A stretch of DNA of 64,000 bases, from contig JAZRPG010000027.1 in NCBI GenBank assembly GCA_045649105.1, positions 62,001 to 126,000 on the forward strand, written 5' to 3'. Shown here piece by piece: positions 45,527 to 54,120 of this stretch; within the stretch, counting starts at the first letter, position 1, and every line of letters starts with the position of its first letter. The translations under genes and the position numbers were made by a program. This DNA is from JAZRPG01 sp045649105 (GTDB lineage: Bacteria > Bacillota > Clostridia > Oscillospirales > JAAYXM01). The notes under the pieces were generated by a model that was not told where the DNA came from, did not search any database, and worked only from the letters and a program-made list of their open reading frames with translations.

Positions 45527-45544
45527 GGTAAATTCTCCTGTTCG

Positions 45545-48019
45545 TTAAAAATCAGTTGTGTTTATATCCGGGATTATACTCAGTGTTTTGTTTTGCTTAT
45601 CACACAAAAAGTCACGTATCAATCTCGAAACAAGCTCTCGCGTGCGCTTTGAGTTTTCGGCATACACAGACATCTTATACCTGTATTTTCCGTTCACCCT
45701 AACAATTGCCGCAGGCGCCGGGCCGAGTAGTTTTGCCTTTACATCCGGGTACTCGCTCTCAAGCGCTCGCTTTATCTTTCCGCTTAAACGCATACAACCT
45801 TTTAAAACATCAATCTCTGTCATTCCCGATATGAGAAATGAAAAGATATCTGTAAACGGAGGCAGATTTCTCATCTCACGGTATCTGATTTCAGATTCGT
45901 AAAAGCTGTCATAATCCTGAGCGGCAGCATAGTTTATGAGAAGATTATTCGGAGCATAAGTCTGTATAACTGCTCTGCCGCTTTTATTGCCTCTGCCCGC
46001 TCTTCCGACAACCTGAGTAATAAGCGAAAAAGCATTTTCCGAGGCTTTGTAGTTTTCGTTAAATATCGCCTGGTCTGCTGCAAGAACCCCAACAAGCGTA
46101 ACATTTTCAAAATCCAGGCCCTTTGTTATCATCTGAGTCCCGAGCAGAATCGGAATTCTTTCATCCCGAAATCTTGAGAGAAGAAGCTCATGTGAGCGTT
46201 TTGCTGATGTTGTGTCCATATCCATGCGTATAATTTCCGTTTTCGGGAAAAGCTCATGCAATTCCTGCTCAACACGCTGAGTTCCAAATCCCACAAACCT
46301 CATTCTGCCGCCACACTTTGTGCACTCCGCCTGAATCGGCTGTGAAAATCCGCAATGGTGACACATAAGGCGTGAGTTTGTCGAGTGATAAACAAGCGGC
46401 ACGCTGCAATTCGGGCACCCCGGGACCTCTTCACAGCTGTCACACACTGCATACTTACTCGCACCGCGTCTGTTTAAGAATAATATGCTTTGCTCACCGT
46501 TCTCTATATTTCTTTTAAGCTCATCAAAAAGCACAGAGCCTATTGCAGAGTTTCTCCCCGAGGAAAGCTCGCGCCGCATATCAGCAACAATAACCTCCGG
46601 AAGCGGACGTTCATTAAAACGATTTTGCAGACGCTCAAGTTTATATTTTCCGATTTTTGCACTGTGCATACTTTCAACAGACGGTGTCGCCGAGCCCAGC
46701 AGAAGCATTGCAGACTCAGAAACACATCGGAATTTAGCAACATCTCTCGCGTGATAGCGTGGATTTGACGAAGACTTATATGTACTCTCCTGCTCCTCAT
46801 CGAGTATAATTATTCCTATATTCTCAAGCGGTGCAAAAATTGCCGAACGCGTACCTACGACAACATCCACCTCGCCGTTTTTTATCCTTTTCCATTCATC
46901 ATACCGCTCGCCCGGAGACAATGCGCTGTGCATAACAGCGGTTCTTTCTCCGAAATATGAATAGACAAGCTCTAAAAGCTGCGGTGTAAGCGAAATTTCG
47001 GGGACAAGCATAATTGCTGTTTTCTTTTTGGAAATCACTTTTTCGATCAGCTTAAAATATATAGCCGTTTTTCCGCTACCTGTCACTCCGTACAGCAGAG
47101 CGCAGGAAGGCTTGTTGCAAATACCCGCGCTGAGTGATTCAAAGATTTTCTGCTGTTCTGTATTTAATGTAATCTCGAGACGCTCTGCATCTGTACAGGG
47201 CTTTGGCCTGCGATAGACTGTAGTCTCCTCAAATGAAATTACTCCGTTTTTTGATAAAGTCTTTAGCTGTGATGGTGTAATGCCCGTAAAATAACAAAGC
47301 TCTTTGACAGATGAAGTTCCTACATTACACAAAAGTTCAAGCGCCTCATGTACCGACGCACGAACCTTTTTTCTTTCTATATACTTCTCTGTTTCTGCCC
47401 GAGATATGTCAAGTCGGACAAGCCTTTCGGTCTTGTCCGATACATTTTTTGTTACACAATCGCAAATTTCCACATAACCGAGCTTCGACAGTGTCTTTAT
47501 TGTCTTCTCTACATTTTTATCGCCAAAAGTCTTTGACAAATCAAGCTTCTTGCATGGCGACTTTGCATTGAATATCGCGCGTACTATCTCTTTTCCGTAT
47601 TCACCTTCAGACACAGCCCCCTCTGCCGTGTCAATATCAACACCATGTAAAGGTGTTACGGCGCTGTCAAACTTATACCAAAGACCCGACGGAAGCATTG
47701 CCCTTAGTACATCAAAAAATGTACAGAAGCACTGCTCGCGTATCCAAAGTCCAAGCCTTATAAGCCCTTCGCTAATTACCGGTTCATCATCGATTACCGA
47801 AATAATTGGTTTAAGCGCACCCGTTTTTCCATCTCCGGACCTACGGACATCAAGAACAATGCCTTCAGTCCGCCTGTTGCCTCGCCCAAAGTTTACACGA
47901 ACACGCACGCCCGCACGGATTTGCGGACGCAATGCTTCGGGAATCCGGTAATCGTATGGCTTATCAATGGCATACGTTGCCGCATCTACGGCAACGCGGG
48001 CGATAAATTCTCGGGTCAC
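45545..48019 (-). CDS. priA: Primosomal protein N' (replication restart helicase PriA)
   Basis: 3'-5' helicase that restarts stalled forks and loads the replicative helicase. The N-terminal 3'-DNA-binding region begins ARVAVDAATYAIDKPYDYRIP. Walker A is GVTGSGKT and the DEEQ-type motif is LDEEQESTYKS. Paired zinc cysteines lie between CDSCEEVPGC and CTKCGG. 824 residues. GTG at 48019 is chosen since GGAGG lies eight bases upstream; the longer reading overlaps rpoZ. Confidence 0.95.
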   Translation of the reverse strand: MTREFIARVAVDAATYAIDKPYDYRIPEALRPQIRAGVRVRVNFGRGNRRTEGIVLDVRRSGDGKTGALKPIISVIDDEPVISEGLIRLGLWIREQCFCTFFDVLRAMLPSGLWYKFDSAVTPLHGVDIDTAEGAVSEGEYGKEIVRAIFNAKSPCKKLDLSKTFGDKNVEKTIKTLSKLGYVEICDCVTKNVSDKTERLVRLDISRAETEKYIERKKVRASVHEALELLCNVGTSSVKELCYFTGITPSQLKTLSKNGVISFEETTVYRRPKPCTDAERLEITLNTEQQKIFESLSAGICNKPSCALLYGVTGSGKTAIYFKLIEKVISKKKTAIMLVPEISLTPQLLELVYSYFGERTAVMHSALSPGERYDEWKRIKNGEVDVVVGTRSAIFAPLENIGIIILDEEQESTYKSSSNPRYHARDVAKFRCVSESAMLLLGSATPSVESMHSAKIGKYKLERLQNRFNERPLPEVIVADMRRELSSGRNSAIGSVLFDELKRNIENGEQSILFLNRRGASKYAVCDSCEEVPGCPNCSVPLVYHSTNSRLMCHHCGFSQPIQAECTKCGGRMRFVGFGTQRVEQELHELFPKTEIIRMDMDTTSAKRSHELLLSRFRDERIPILLGTQMITKGLDFENVTLVGVLAADQAIFNENYKASENAFSLITQVVGRAGRGNKSGRAVIQTYAPNNLLINYAAAQDYDSFYESEIRYREMRNLPPFTDIFSFLISGMTEIDVLKGCMRLSGKIKRALESEYPDVKAKLLGPAPAAIVRVNGKYRYKMSVYAENSKRTRELVSRLIRDFLCDKQNKTLSIIPDINTTDF

Positions 48020-48041
48020 TTTATAAACCTCCGAGCTAAAA

Positions 48042-48242
48042 TCAATCTTCTGTCTGTGTTGCTGTGAGTCTACCCTCTGCAATTTCATTAATTGCAAGGC
48101 TTACGGGCTTTTCGATAAGCTGCTCCTCACGCTCTTCTGCGGCCTCTGCAATTTCGCGGGCTCTGCGCGCCGTCAGATTAACCAACAGATATCTGCCGTT
48201 TACCTTTCTTAAAAGTTGTTTCATGGACGGGTAAAGCATCAT
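48042..48242 (-). CDS. rpoZ: RNA polymerase omega subunit
   Basis: Small RNA polymerase assembly subunit. 66 residues with the conserved stretch GRYLLVNLTARRAREIAEA and a later PVSLAINEIAEGRL. A GGAGGA SD precedes the ATG. In most Firmicutes gmk lies between remA and rpoZ; here only 22 bases separate them. Confidence 0.9.
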   Translation of the reverse strand: MMLYPSMKQLLRKVNGRYLLVNLTARRAREIAEAAEEREEQLIEKPVSLAINEIAEGRLTATQTED

Positions 48243-48264
48243 TTAAATATTCCTCCAAAATATA

Positions 48265-48546
48265 TTATTCATCGTCTTCTGTATTTTCATCAAAAGCTTC
48301 TGAGCCGGAGTCTTTTCCGTTTATACGGTTTGCAATGGAAACAGGAAGTATTGCCGATAGAATTATATGGTCACTATCCATAATAATTACCGCGCGCGTT
48401 TTTCTTCCGTATGAGGCATCAATCAGCATTGACCTCTCCTTTGCCTCCTGCACTATGCGTTTTATAGGCGCAGAGTCAGGACTGACAACTGTAATAATAC
48501 GTTCGGATGATACCATGTTCCCAAATCCGATATTTATGAGTTTCAA
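48265..48546 (-). CDS. remA: RemA-like extracellular matrix regulator (DUF370)
   Basis: 93-residue DUF370 protein. The opening INIGFGNMVSSERIITVVSPDSAPIKR and DASYGRKTRAVIIMDSDHIILSA match RemA, a DNA-binding activator of biofilm and osmoprotection genes in B. subtilis. The acidic tail (DSGSEAFDENTEDDE) is longer than usual. It sits between yicC and rpoZ, its usual site. Confidence 0.92.
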   Translation of the reverse strand: MKLINIGFGNMVSSERIITVVSPDSAPIKRIVQEAKERSMLIDASYGRKTRAVIIMDSDHIILSAILPVSIANRINGKDSGSEAFDENTEDDE

Positions 48547-48561
48547 GGAAATCCCTCCATA

Positions 48562-49440
48562 TTATTCGATATTCTGCACCTGCTCACGGATTTTTTCTAT
48601 CTCCGCCTTCATATCCACAACGATGGATGTAACCTCGAGGTCATTCGCTTTTGAGCCTATTGTATTAACCTCGCGATTGAGCTCCTGCACGAGAAAATCA
48701 AGCTTTCTTCCGACTGCGCCGCCTTTTTTCAGCATATCTTTAAACTGTGCGATATGGCTGCGGAGCCTGACGATTTCTTCAGTAACCGCTATTTTGTCAG
48801 CAAAAATGGCGGCTTCCGTAAGTATCCTTTGCGGCTCTATCGTAGTATCCTCAAGAATCTCCTTCATTCTCGACTCAAGCTTTTGCCTGTACTCATCAAC
48901 ACATTTAGGTGAGCGAATTTCTACCTGATTGGTGAAATCCGAAAGAAGGTCAAGCCTTGAAAGCATATCTTCCGCAAGCCTTGCCCCTTCTTTTTCGCGC
49001 ATTTCGGAGTGGCTTGCAAGAGCGTCCTTTATTACCGTAAGTACATCAGCCGTAAGCTCATCCAAATCGTCCTCCTGTTTTTCAACGGTCAATACATCGG
49101 GGATTCTTATGAGCTCTGATACGGAGACATTGTTTTCTACACCATAATCTGAGTTAAGTTTTTCAAAAACATCGAGATAGCCTCGGAGCAACGGCTCATT
49201 AACGCGTACAGCAACATTATCTGATTCAGTCGTGTCTATTGTAATAAACACATCAGTCTTTCCTCGCATAATGCTTTTTGATACTTCTGCCTTTACGGGG
49301 TCATCCAAGAAATTAAATGCACGCCCTGTCTTCAATGTGCAGTCAAAATACCTATGATTTACCGAGCGCACCTCTGCAGTAATTCCTCGCATATGCAGGG
49401 TTTCTGACGCACGGCCGTATCCTGTCATGCTCTTCACCAT
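48562..49440 (-). CDS. yicC: YicC family endoribonuclease
   Basis: 292-residue member of the YicC family, members of which have RNase activity. Starts MVKSMTGYGRASE and has the C-terminal DUF1732 block with EVNTIGSKAND near 260. First gene of the 16-kb operon, 70 bases after a strong promoter. Confidence 0.93.
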   Translation of the reverse strand: MVKSMTGYGRASETLHMRGITAEVRSVNHRYFDCTLKTGRAFNFLDDPVKAEVSKSIMRGKTDVFITIDTTESDNVAVRVNEPLLRGYLDVFEKLNSDYGVENNVSVSELIRIPDVLTVEKQEDDLDELTADVLTVIKDALASHSEMREKEGARLAEDMLSRLDLLSDFTNQVEIRSPKCVDEYRQKLESRMKEILEDTTIEPQRILTEAAIFADKIAVTEEIVRLRSHIAQFKDMLKKGGAVGRKLDFLVQELNREVNTIGSKANDLEVTSIVVDMKAEIEKIREQVQNIE

Positions 49441-49510
49441 ATAATGGTACCTCTATTCTGATAATATTTACTTTCTAAGAGATAATAATACAACGATTAT
49501 TACCATAGAT

Positions 49511-49540
49511 ATTATACCAACTTTTGAGCCTGTTTGTCAA
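49511..49540 (-). promoter_or_regulatory. Promoter of the yicC-to-mrp operon
   Basis: Minus strand: perfect -35 TTGACA (49540-49535), 18-base spacer, perfect -10 TATAAT (49516-49511). The -35 begins immediately after the stop of the preceding gene. Confidence 0.85.
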
Positions 49541-50059
49541 TCAGCTCTGTCGCCTGCCGTGGCGGTTTGACATATATATTCGCATAAGGCGGGTCATACA
49601 TACATCATAAAGAACAAAGGCAATATTGAATATCAGATAAAACCCTGCCGCACCGTCTCCTGTAAACCTATTATACACCCCTATATAGGCAGAAAACAAA
49701 AAGTATATAACAGAAAACATTGTATTTGCGCATGCAAATTTAACAGCCCATGATATAAACGGCTTCCTGATGCGTTCAGCGGCAAACTTTATAACAGGAT
49801 AATGTCCAAAAAGGAACACGTAAAATACGGTAGAGCTTCTGTCCGGCACCATAAAAAAGGACAGTATGGCAACCGCTGCATATACGAGAATCGCATACTT
49901 GCAGCCACACTCTATAAGCGCCGCTGCCGTAGCAAAAGCTGATATTGCAAGGATTGAGAGTGACATTGTCGGAAAGACTGATGACAAAAGGTTCAATATA
50001 ACCGCAGTTGCGGTAAGCATTGCGCAGAGTGCAAGCTTTTTAATTTCTGAATTTTTCAT
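49541..50059 (-). CDS. ECF-type S-component-like membrane protein
   Basis: 172-residue protein with five or six hydrophobic segments. The opening MKNSEIKKLALCAMLTATAVILNLL and the general layout resemble substrate-binding S components of energy-coupling-factor transporters, but no substrate signature is recognised and no A or T components are nearby. The ATG overlaps the stop of the J-domain gene (TAATG). Confidence 0.5.
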   Translation of the reverse strand: MKNSEIKKLALCAMLTATAVILNLLSSVFPTMSLSILAISAFATAAALIECGCKYAILVYAAVAILSFFMVPDRSSTVFYVFLFGHYPVIKFAAERIRKPFISWAVKFACANTMFSVIYFLFSAYIGVYNRFTGDGAAGFYLIFNIAFVLYDVCMTRLMRIYMSNRHGRRQS

Positions 50060-50616
50060 TAACAGCAATCACACAGACAATCCGCACACATAAGACCCGT
50101 ACAGCAATCACAAGGACTGAGCCCCATCATGTTCATTCCGCCCATACCCTGTGCTCCGCTCATTCGGTTTAACGCCTCAGCGTATTCAGGATTGTTCGGC
50201 TCCATATTGTGCGCCGTTAAAAAATAACTTCTTGCATTATCATACCAGCCGCGACGAAGCATCACGCTTCCCATAAGGAAATTCCACTCAGCATCATGTG
50301 TCGTAATTTGTGAGAGCATCTGTTCCGCATAAGCTATGTTATTCATTGAAATAGCACGGCGTATCTCAGCATATCGCGAACTGCCGTAAGAGTTACCGGA
50401 GGAATTATATGACGAGCTTTGAGAGGCGGATTTACCCTTGATTATTGCATCATATGCCTCGTTTATCTCCTTCATTTTTTCCTCAGCAAGGTCAGAAAGC
50501 GGATTATTTACATAATTATCCGGATGATACTTTCGTGCAAGCTCACGGTATGCTTGCTTTATTTCGTCTTTCGATGCGTTTCTTGCAACGCCTAATACCT
50601 CATACGGGTCTTTCAT
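50059..50616 (-). CDS. J-domain protein with cysteine-rich tail
   Basis: 185-residue DnaJ-type co-chaperone. The J domain is residues 1-67, with HPD at 31-33. A Ser/Gly linker (about 68-80), a TPR-like segment (about 85-145) and a Gly/Met stretch follow. The tail has eight cysteines in the last 17 residues (169-185), which could bind metal or Fe-S. There is no DnaJ zinc-finger or C-terminal substrate domain. It overlaps the DUF5685 gene by 17 bases, so the two are probably linked in function. Confidence 0.85.
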   Translation of the reverse strand: MKDPYEVLGVARNASKDEIKQAYRELARKYHPDNYVNNPLSDLAEEKMKEINEAYDAIIKGKSASQSSSYNSSGNSYGSSRYAEIRRAISMNNIAYAEQMLSQITTHDAEWNFLMGSVMLRRGWYDNARSYFLTAHNMEPNNPEYAEALNRMSGAQGMGGMNMMGLSPCDCCTGLMCADCLCDCC

Positions 50617-51475
50617 TCTTCATTTTCTCCCTTTTATCAATTACACGCTTTACGGTTGCAGGCATTCCGTACTCTATAATATTCCGAATAACACCTGCAG
50701 CATCTCCTATATCTATGAGCTCAAACGCCCGAAGCACGGAAACTCTGCTTTGTTCGAGCGTAATAAGTATCTCTTCTGTAACATTGTCCGGAAGCGTACC
50801 GGAATAAATCCCAAACCGTTCCGCAATCGGATTGTATTCCCCACAAGCACAGTCCTTCTCAAAATCATCCAATGCATCTACGATATAGACAAACCTGCCT
50901 ATGTGATACAGCATCTGATGCAGTACACGCTCATTTTTACTGCCCCTGATTATAACATCAGACAGCATAAGTGCAAACTTATCCGCAGTCTCGTCAAGAG
51001 AAGGAACTCGGATTTTCTCAAGCCTGCAAAGTTCATCTAAAAGTTTACGAGCCCTGCTTGCATAGTCGGGAGAGTTTTTCACCGCTTTTTTGTATGCACT
51101 TTTGAGAAAAAATCTCGCAATCCGAGAAACAAGGGAATCTTTGATGGACTTACTGTCACGCATATCGTCTTCAAGCTTTAAATATGTCAGTATAACAGAA
51201 GCATCAGCCGCCGTTGAGAAGGCATTTGATTCTGCGCACCGGCGACCCTGAGGACATACAATGCACCGACGCTTCTTAAAGGATATATCATCACTGCTCT
51301 CCGTTGCCGCAGATATAACAAGTGCAAGAAATACAAAGTCGTAATTTACGATAAATCGCGCTTTTATACCGCAGCGCGCACGAAGCGCATTACAAAGGCC
51401 GCAGTATGCCGCGCGATAATAATCGTATTCACGCATTTTAAGCTCACATTTCAGGGGCTGTACATATCCGAACAT
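50600..51475 (-). CDS. DUF5685 family protein
   Basis: 291-residue, mostly helical protein matching DUF5685. The N-terminus has cysteines in the pattern C10, then YCGLC near 23-28 and C36, and a further pair CIVCPQGRRC near 73-82. These suggest metal or Fe-S binding. Acidic helices such as LEDDMRD, followed by DALDDFEKD in the second half, recall helical prenyl-synthase-like folds, but this is only an impression. Function unknown; coupled to the J-domain gene. Confidence 0.7.
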   Translation of the reverse strand: MFGYVQPLKCELKMREYDYYRAAYCGLCNALRARCGIKARFIVNYDFVFLALVISAATESSDDISFKKRRCIVCPQGRRCAESNAFSTAADASVILTYLKLEDDMRDSKSIKDSLVSRIARFFLKSAYKKAVKNSPDYASRARKLLDELCRLEKIRVPSLDETADKFALMLSDVIIRGSKNERVLHQMLYHIGRFVYIVDALDDFEKDCACGEYNPIAERFGIYSGTLPDNVTEEILITLEQSRVSVLRAFELIDIGDAAGVIRNIIEYGMPATVKRVIDKREKMKNERPV

Positions 51476-51478
51476 TTA

Positions 51479-51898
51479 TTACTCACCATTAACAACAGAA
51501 ACAATATTTATCTCTGTTCCATTTTTTTGTGAAATACATTTATTTAACTTTTTTACAAGTAAAAATGCTACAGCAAAACCAAAAGCTCCCGATAGAATGC
51601 ATATTCCTTCTCCGGCACCGAGCATATTTGCAAATATTGCAGCCGCCAGAAGAAAAATAAGCGGTAAAATATAAACTGCTGATACTATACCCAAAAATCT
51701 TTTCGTTGGCATTTCAACGCAAACCCTCGCACCTGCATCTGCACCGCACAGATTATTTGCCACAACAGTCACTACCTGTGATTTGGCACTGCATCCTGCA
51801 CATGATGCGCATGACTTACCGCAGGACGATTCCCGTATAACAGAAATCAGCGCTCTATTTTCATCAATTATCTTTTTTACAGTTGCATATTGTATCAT
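51479..51898 (-). CDS. RseC/SoxR-reducing-system family protein
   Basis: 139-residue RseC/MucC-family protein. A cysteine-rich segment (C26, C30, C33, C36) is followed by two membrane helices (about 72-94 and 97-117). RseC-like proteins are tied to redox control (SoxR reduction, Rnf, sigma-E). Here it lies in the cdaA-cdaR group, two bases after cdaR; the role in this host is unknown. Confidence 0.85.
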   Translation of the reverse strand: MIQYATVKKIIDENRALISVIRESSCGKSCASCAGCSAKSQVVTVVANNLCGADAGARVCVEMPTKRFLGIVSAVYILPLIFLLAAAIFANMLGAGEGICILSGAFGFAVAFLLVKKLNKCISQKNGTEINIVSVVNGE

Positions 51899-51900
51899 CG

Positions 51901-53136
51901 TTAGTTTACCTTAACATAAATTGTGTATCCCGATTCTGCATTTACGACAACCGTGTCAGGTACTCCGTCGACCTTTATGGATACATCTACCGGATGTGTC
52001 CCCCGGCTTAATACGATATACTGAAGGTCCGCCACAGCTCTCACATTTGCACTTGATACATTTGCGAGATCTTCCTCTGTGCCGAGAATATCCACATCAA
52101 TACTCGTTGTAACGGGAGCTACTTTATAACCAAAAGGAAGGTTGAAAGTATTTACAATCTCTATGAGCGAAGTTTTAACGGTTTTTTTGCTCAGTCCCTC
52201 AAGTTCAATTTTTGCTGTGGCGGTCGTCTCACCACTCATGTTAATAATGCCGTCGGGTGGTGTAATGGTAAACGACTTTACACCATTGCCCCCAATTTCC
52301 GAAAGCTTGACCGTCCCTACCGCAAGGCTTGGAAGCTGGTCAATAACACTCTCATCACCTGCAACGGTAATTACCGCAGGTTCAACTATATAATTCACAT
52401 GTTTTTTAAGAACATCGTTTCCTTGAACATCAACCGTAAGAGGAACTTCCTTTGTCTTCAAAATAGGAATTGACACATCTACAACATCATAGTCAGCTTC
52501 AATTGATTTCAGATTGACTATTTTCCCTTCGGAATCATAGAATTCATAATCCATTTTACCGGATATAGTCTCTTTTGCGTCTTTCTGAGGAACATTAATC
52601 TGTGCATATGCTATCCGTTCCACATCCTCCTGCAGCCCTGTTATCTTCAGCTCGCGCGGGGAAATACTGGTATTTGCCTTGTCTACTACAAAACCCTTGG
52701 CTGCCAAATCCTCCGCAGCAAGTTTAACGGGAATTGACCCGGTGTTCTCCTCATCAAACTTTACAAGGAGCTTGCCCGGCGTTTTTTTCTTCACAGTATA
52801 TAACCCTGAAGGCATCGTAACCTTATACGGAAGCTCGTATGTGCCCGGGCTTGATATTTTAGAAACATCCACCTCAACTTTTATGTCTGCTTGATTAAGG
52901 TTGAGTATATCATGTCTGCTCGCAGATATCTCCAGACTTACTGAATAATCTCCGACAATAGAGAGGTTTTTAGATGTCATCAATTCTTCACTGCCTAAAA
53001 AAACGGGGGTAATATGCTTTAAATCCACATTTGAAACAGGATTACTCACGCTCACAACATAAACCCATAGCACAACCGCTATCAGTACAGACAGAGCCTT
53101 TGTGATTACATCATATTTTTTAAGCCATGCTGCCAC
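51901..53136 (-). CDS. cdaR: YbbR-domain protein CdaR
   Basis: Extracytoplasmic regulator of the c-di-AMP cyclase CdaA. A membrane anchor (about residues 12-32) is followed by four YbbR domains of about 85 residues each. 411 residues from GTG 53136, preceded by GGGG six bases upstream; ATG 53148 is the alternative. The start lies inside the end of cdaA. glmM, the usual third gene, does not follow here. Confidence 0.9.
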   Translation of the reverse strand: MAAWLKKYDVITKALSVLIAVVLWVYVVSVSNPVSNVDLKHITPVFLGSEELMTSKNLSIVGDYSVSLEISASRHDILNLNQADIKVEVDVSKISSPGTYELPYKVTMPSGLYTVKKKTPGKLLVKFDEENTGSIPVKLAAEDLAAKGFVVDKANTSISPRELKITGLQEDVERIAYAQINVPQKDAKETISGKMDYEFYDSEGKIVNLKSIEADYDVVDVSIPILKTKEVPLTVDVQGNDVLKKHVNYIVEPAVITVAGDESVIDQLPSLAVGTVKLSEIGGNGVKSFTITPPDGIINMSGETTATAKIELEGLSKKTVKTSLIEIVNTFNLPFGYKVAPVTTSIDVDILGTEEDLANVSSANVRAVADLQYIVLSRGTHPVDVSIKVDGVPDTVVVNAESGYTIYVKVN

Positions 53137-54007
53137 TTGAGTCCCCATCCTTTCCGTTTTCCTGCTCTTTTTTACGACCGAAAATTGCAGATAAAAGACC
53201 TATTTTCTTCTTCTCGTCACTGTTCTGCATAAGCTCATTGCGCAGAAGCTTCTCAAGTGTCTCCGGTGCGAGATGGCGTTTAAGCATACCGCCGATTGCT
53301 ACCGATACGGAACCTGTCTCCTCTGACACTACAACTACTACTGCATCTGAGTTCTCGCTCATTCCGACGCCTGCGCGATGGCGCATACCGAGCTGTTTAC
53401 TTAAATTTGTATTCCCCGACAACGGAAGCATGCATCCCGCAGAGGCAACACGCCCGTTCTGGATTATAAGCGCTCCATCATGAAGCGGAGCTTTTGGGTA
53501 AAAAATATTCTTCATCAGCTCGGAGCTTACCTCGGAATCTATAAGTGTACCCGTCCTGACTATATTTGTAAGACGGATTTCGCGTTCAAAAACAATAAGC
53601 GCACCAAATCTTGACCACGAAAGACTTTTACACGCATCTACTGTCTGAATGATTGCATGCTCGATTGTGGATTCATCTGCTTCTTTATCAAGCGTAAACT
53701 GCGTAAAACGCTTACTTCCGACCCTTTCAAGAGCTTTTCTAAGTTCAGGCTGAAACACAATAACAACGGCAAGAAGACCGAGCTGCATTGTATTCACAAG
53801 CAGGAAATTCAATAAATTCAAACCGAGAAAACTGGAAATCTGCATAACTACAAGAAGGAGTAAAATCCCCTTTACTACTTGTCCTGCGTTTGTGCGGCGC
53901 GAAAATGTTATTAATTTGTATGCCAAATAAGAGACGATAATTATATCGACCGCATCCCAAATTCCGAAGATGGTCATATATTTGACAATATAATTGAATG
54001 TATCCAT
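53120..54007 (-). CDS. cdaA: Diadenylate cyclase CdaA (c-di-AMP synthase)
   Basis: Membrane enzyme making cyclic di-AMP from two ATP. Three membrane segments (about residues 13-80) precede the DAC domain, with catalytic DGA in LHDGALII and RHR in GMRHRAGVGMSENSD. A charged tail (about 265-295) follows. 295 residues from ATG 54007 with an AGGAAGG SD. c-di-AMP controls potassium and osmotic balance and wall homeostasis. Confidence 0.96.
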   Translation of the reverse strand: MDTFNYIVKYMTIFGIWDAVDIIIVSYLAYKLITFSRRTNAGQVVKGILLLLVVMQISSFLGLNLLNFLLVNTMQLGLLAVVIVFQPELRKALERVGSKRFTQFTLDKEADESTIEHAIIQTVDACKSLSWSRFGALIVFEREIRLTNIVRTGTLIDSEVSSELMKNIFYPKAPLHDGALIIQNGRVASAGCMLPLSGNTNLSKQLGMRHRAGVGMSENSDAVVVVVSEETGSVSVAIGGMLKRHLAPETLEKLLRNELMQNSDEKKKIGLLSAIFGRKKEQENGKDGDSSGSMA

Positions 54008-54120
54008 GCGATGCACCTTCCTGATTTTCTCTTTAATTTATAATAACACATTCCTGCCCTAATTGAAAATACTTTTTTATAATTAACAAAAAATTTTCAA
54101 TTTTTATTACCTTAAATCGT

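Noticed and set aside
54061..54102. Inverted repeat AATTGAAAAT/ATTTTCAATT as a terminator
   Set aside because: Pure A/T stem with a long loop and no T tract after it on the minus strand; too weak to call.
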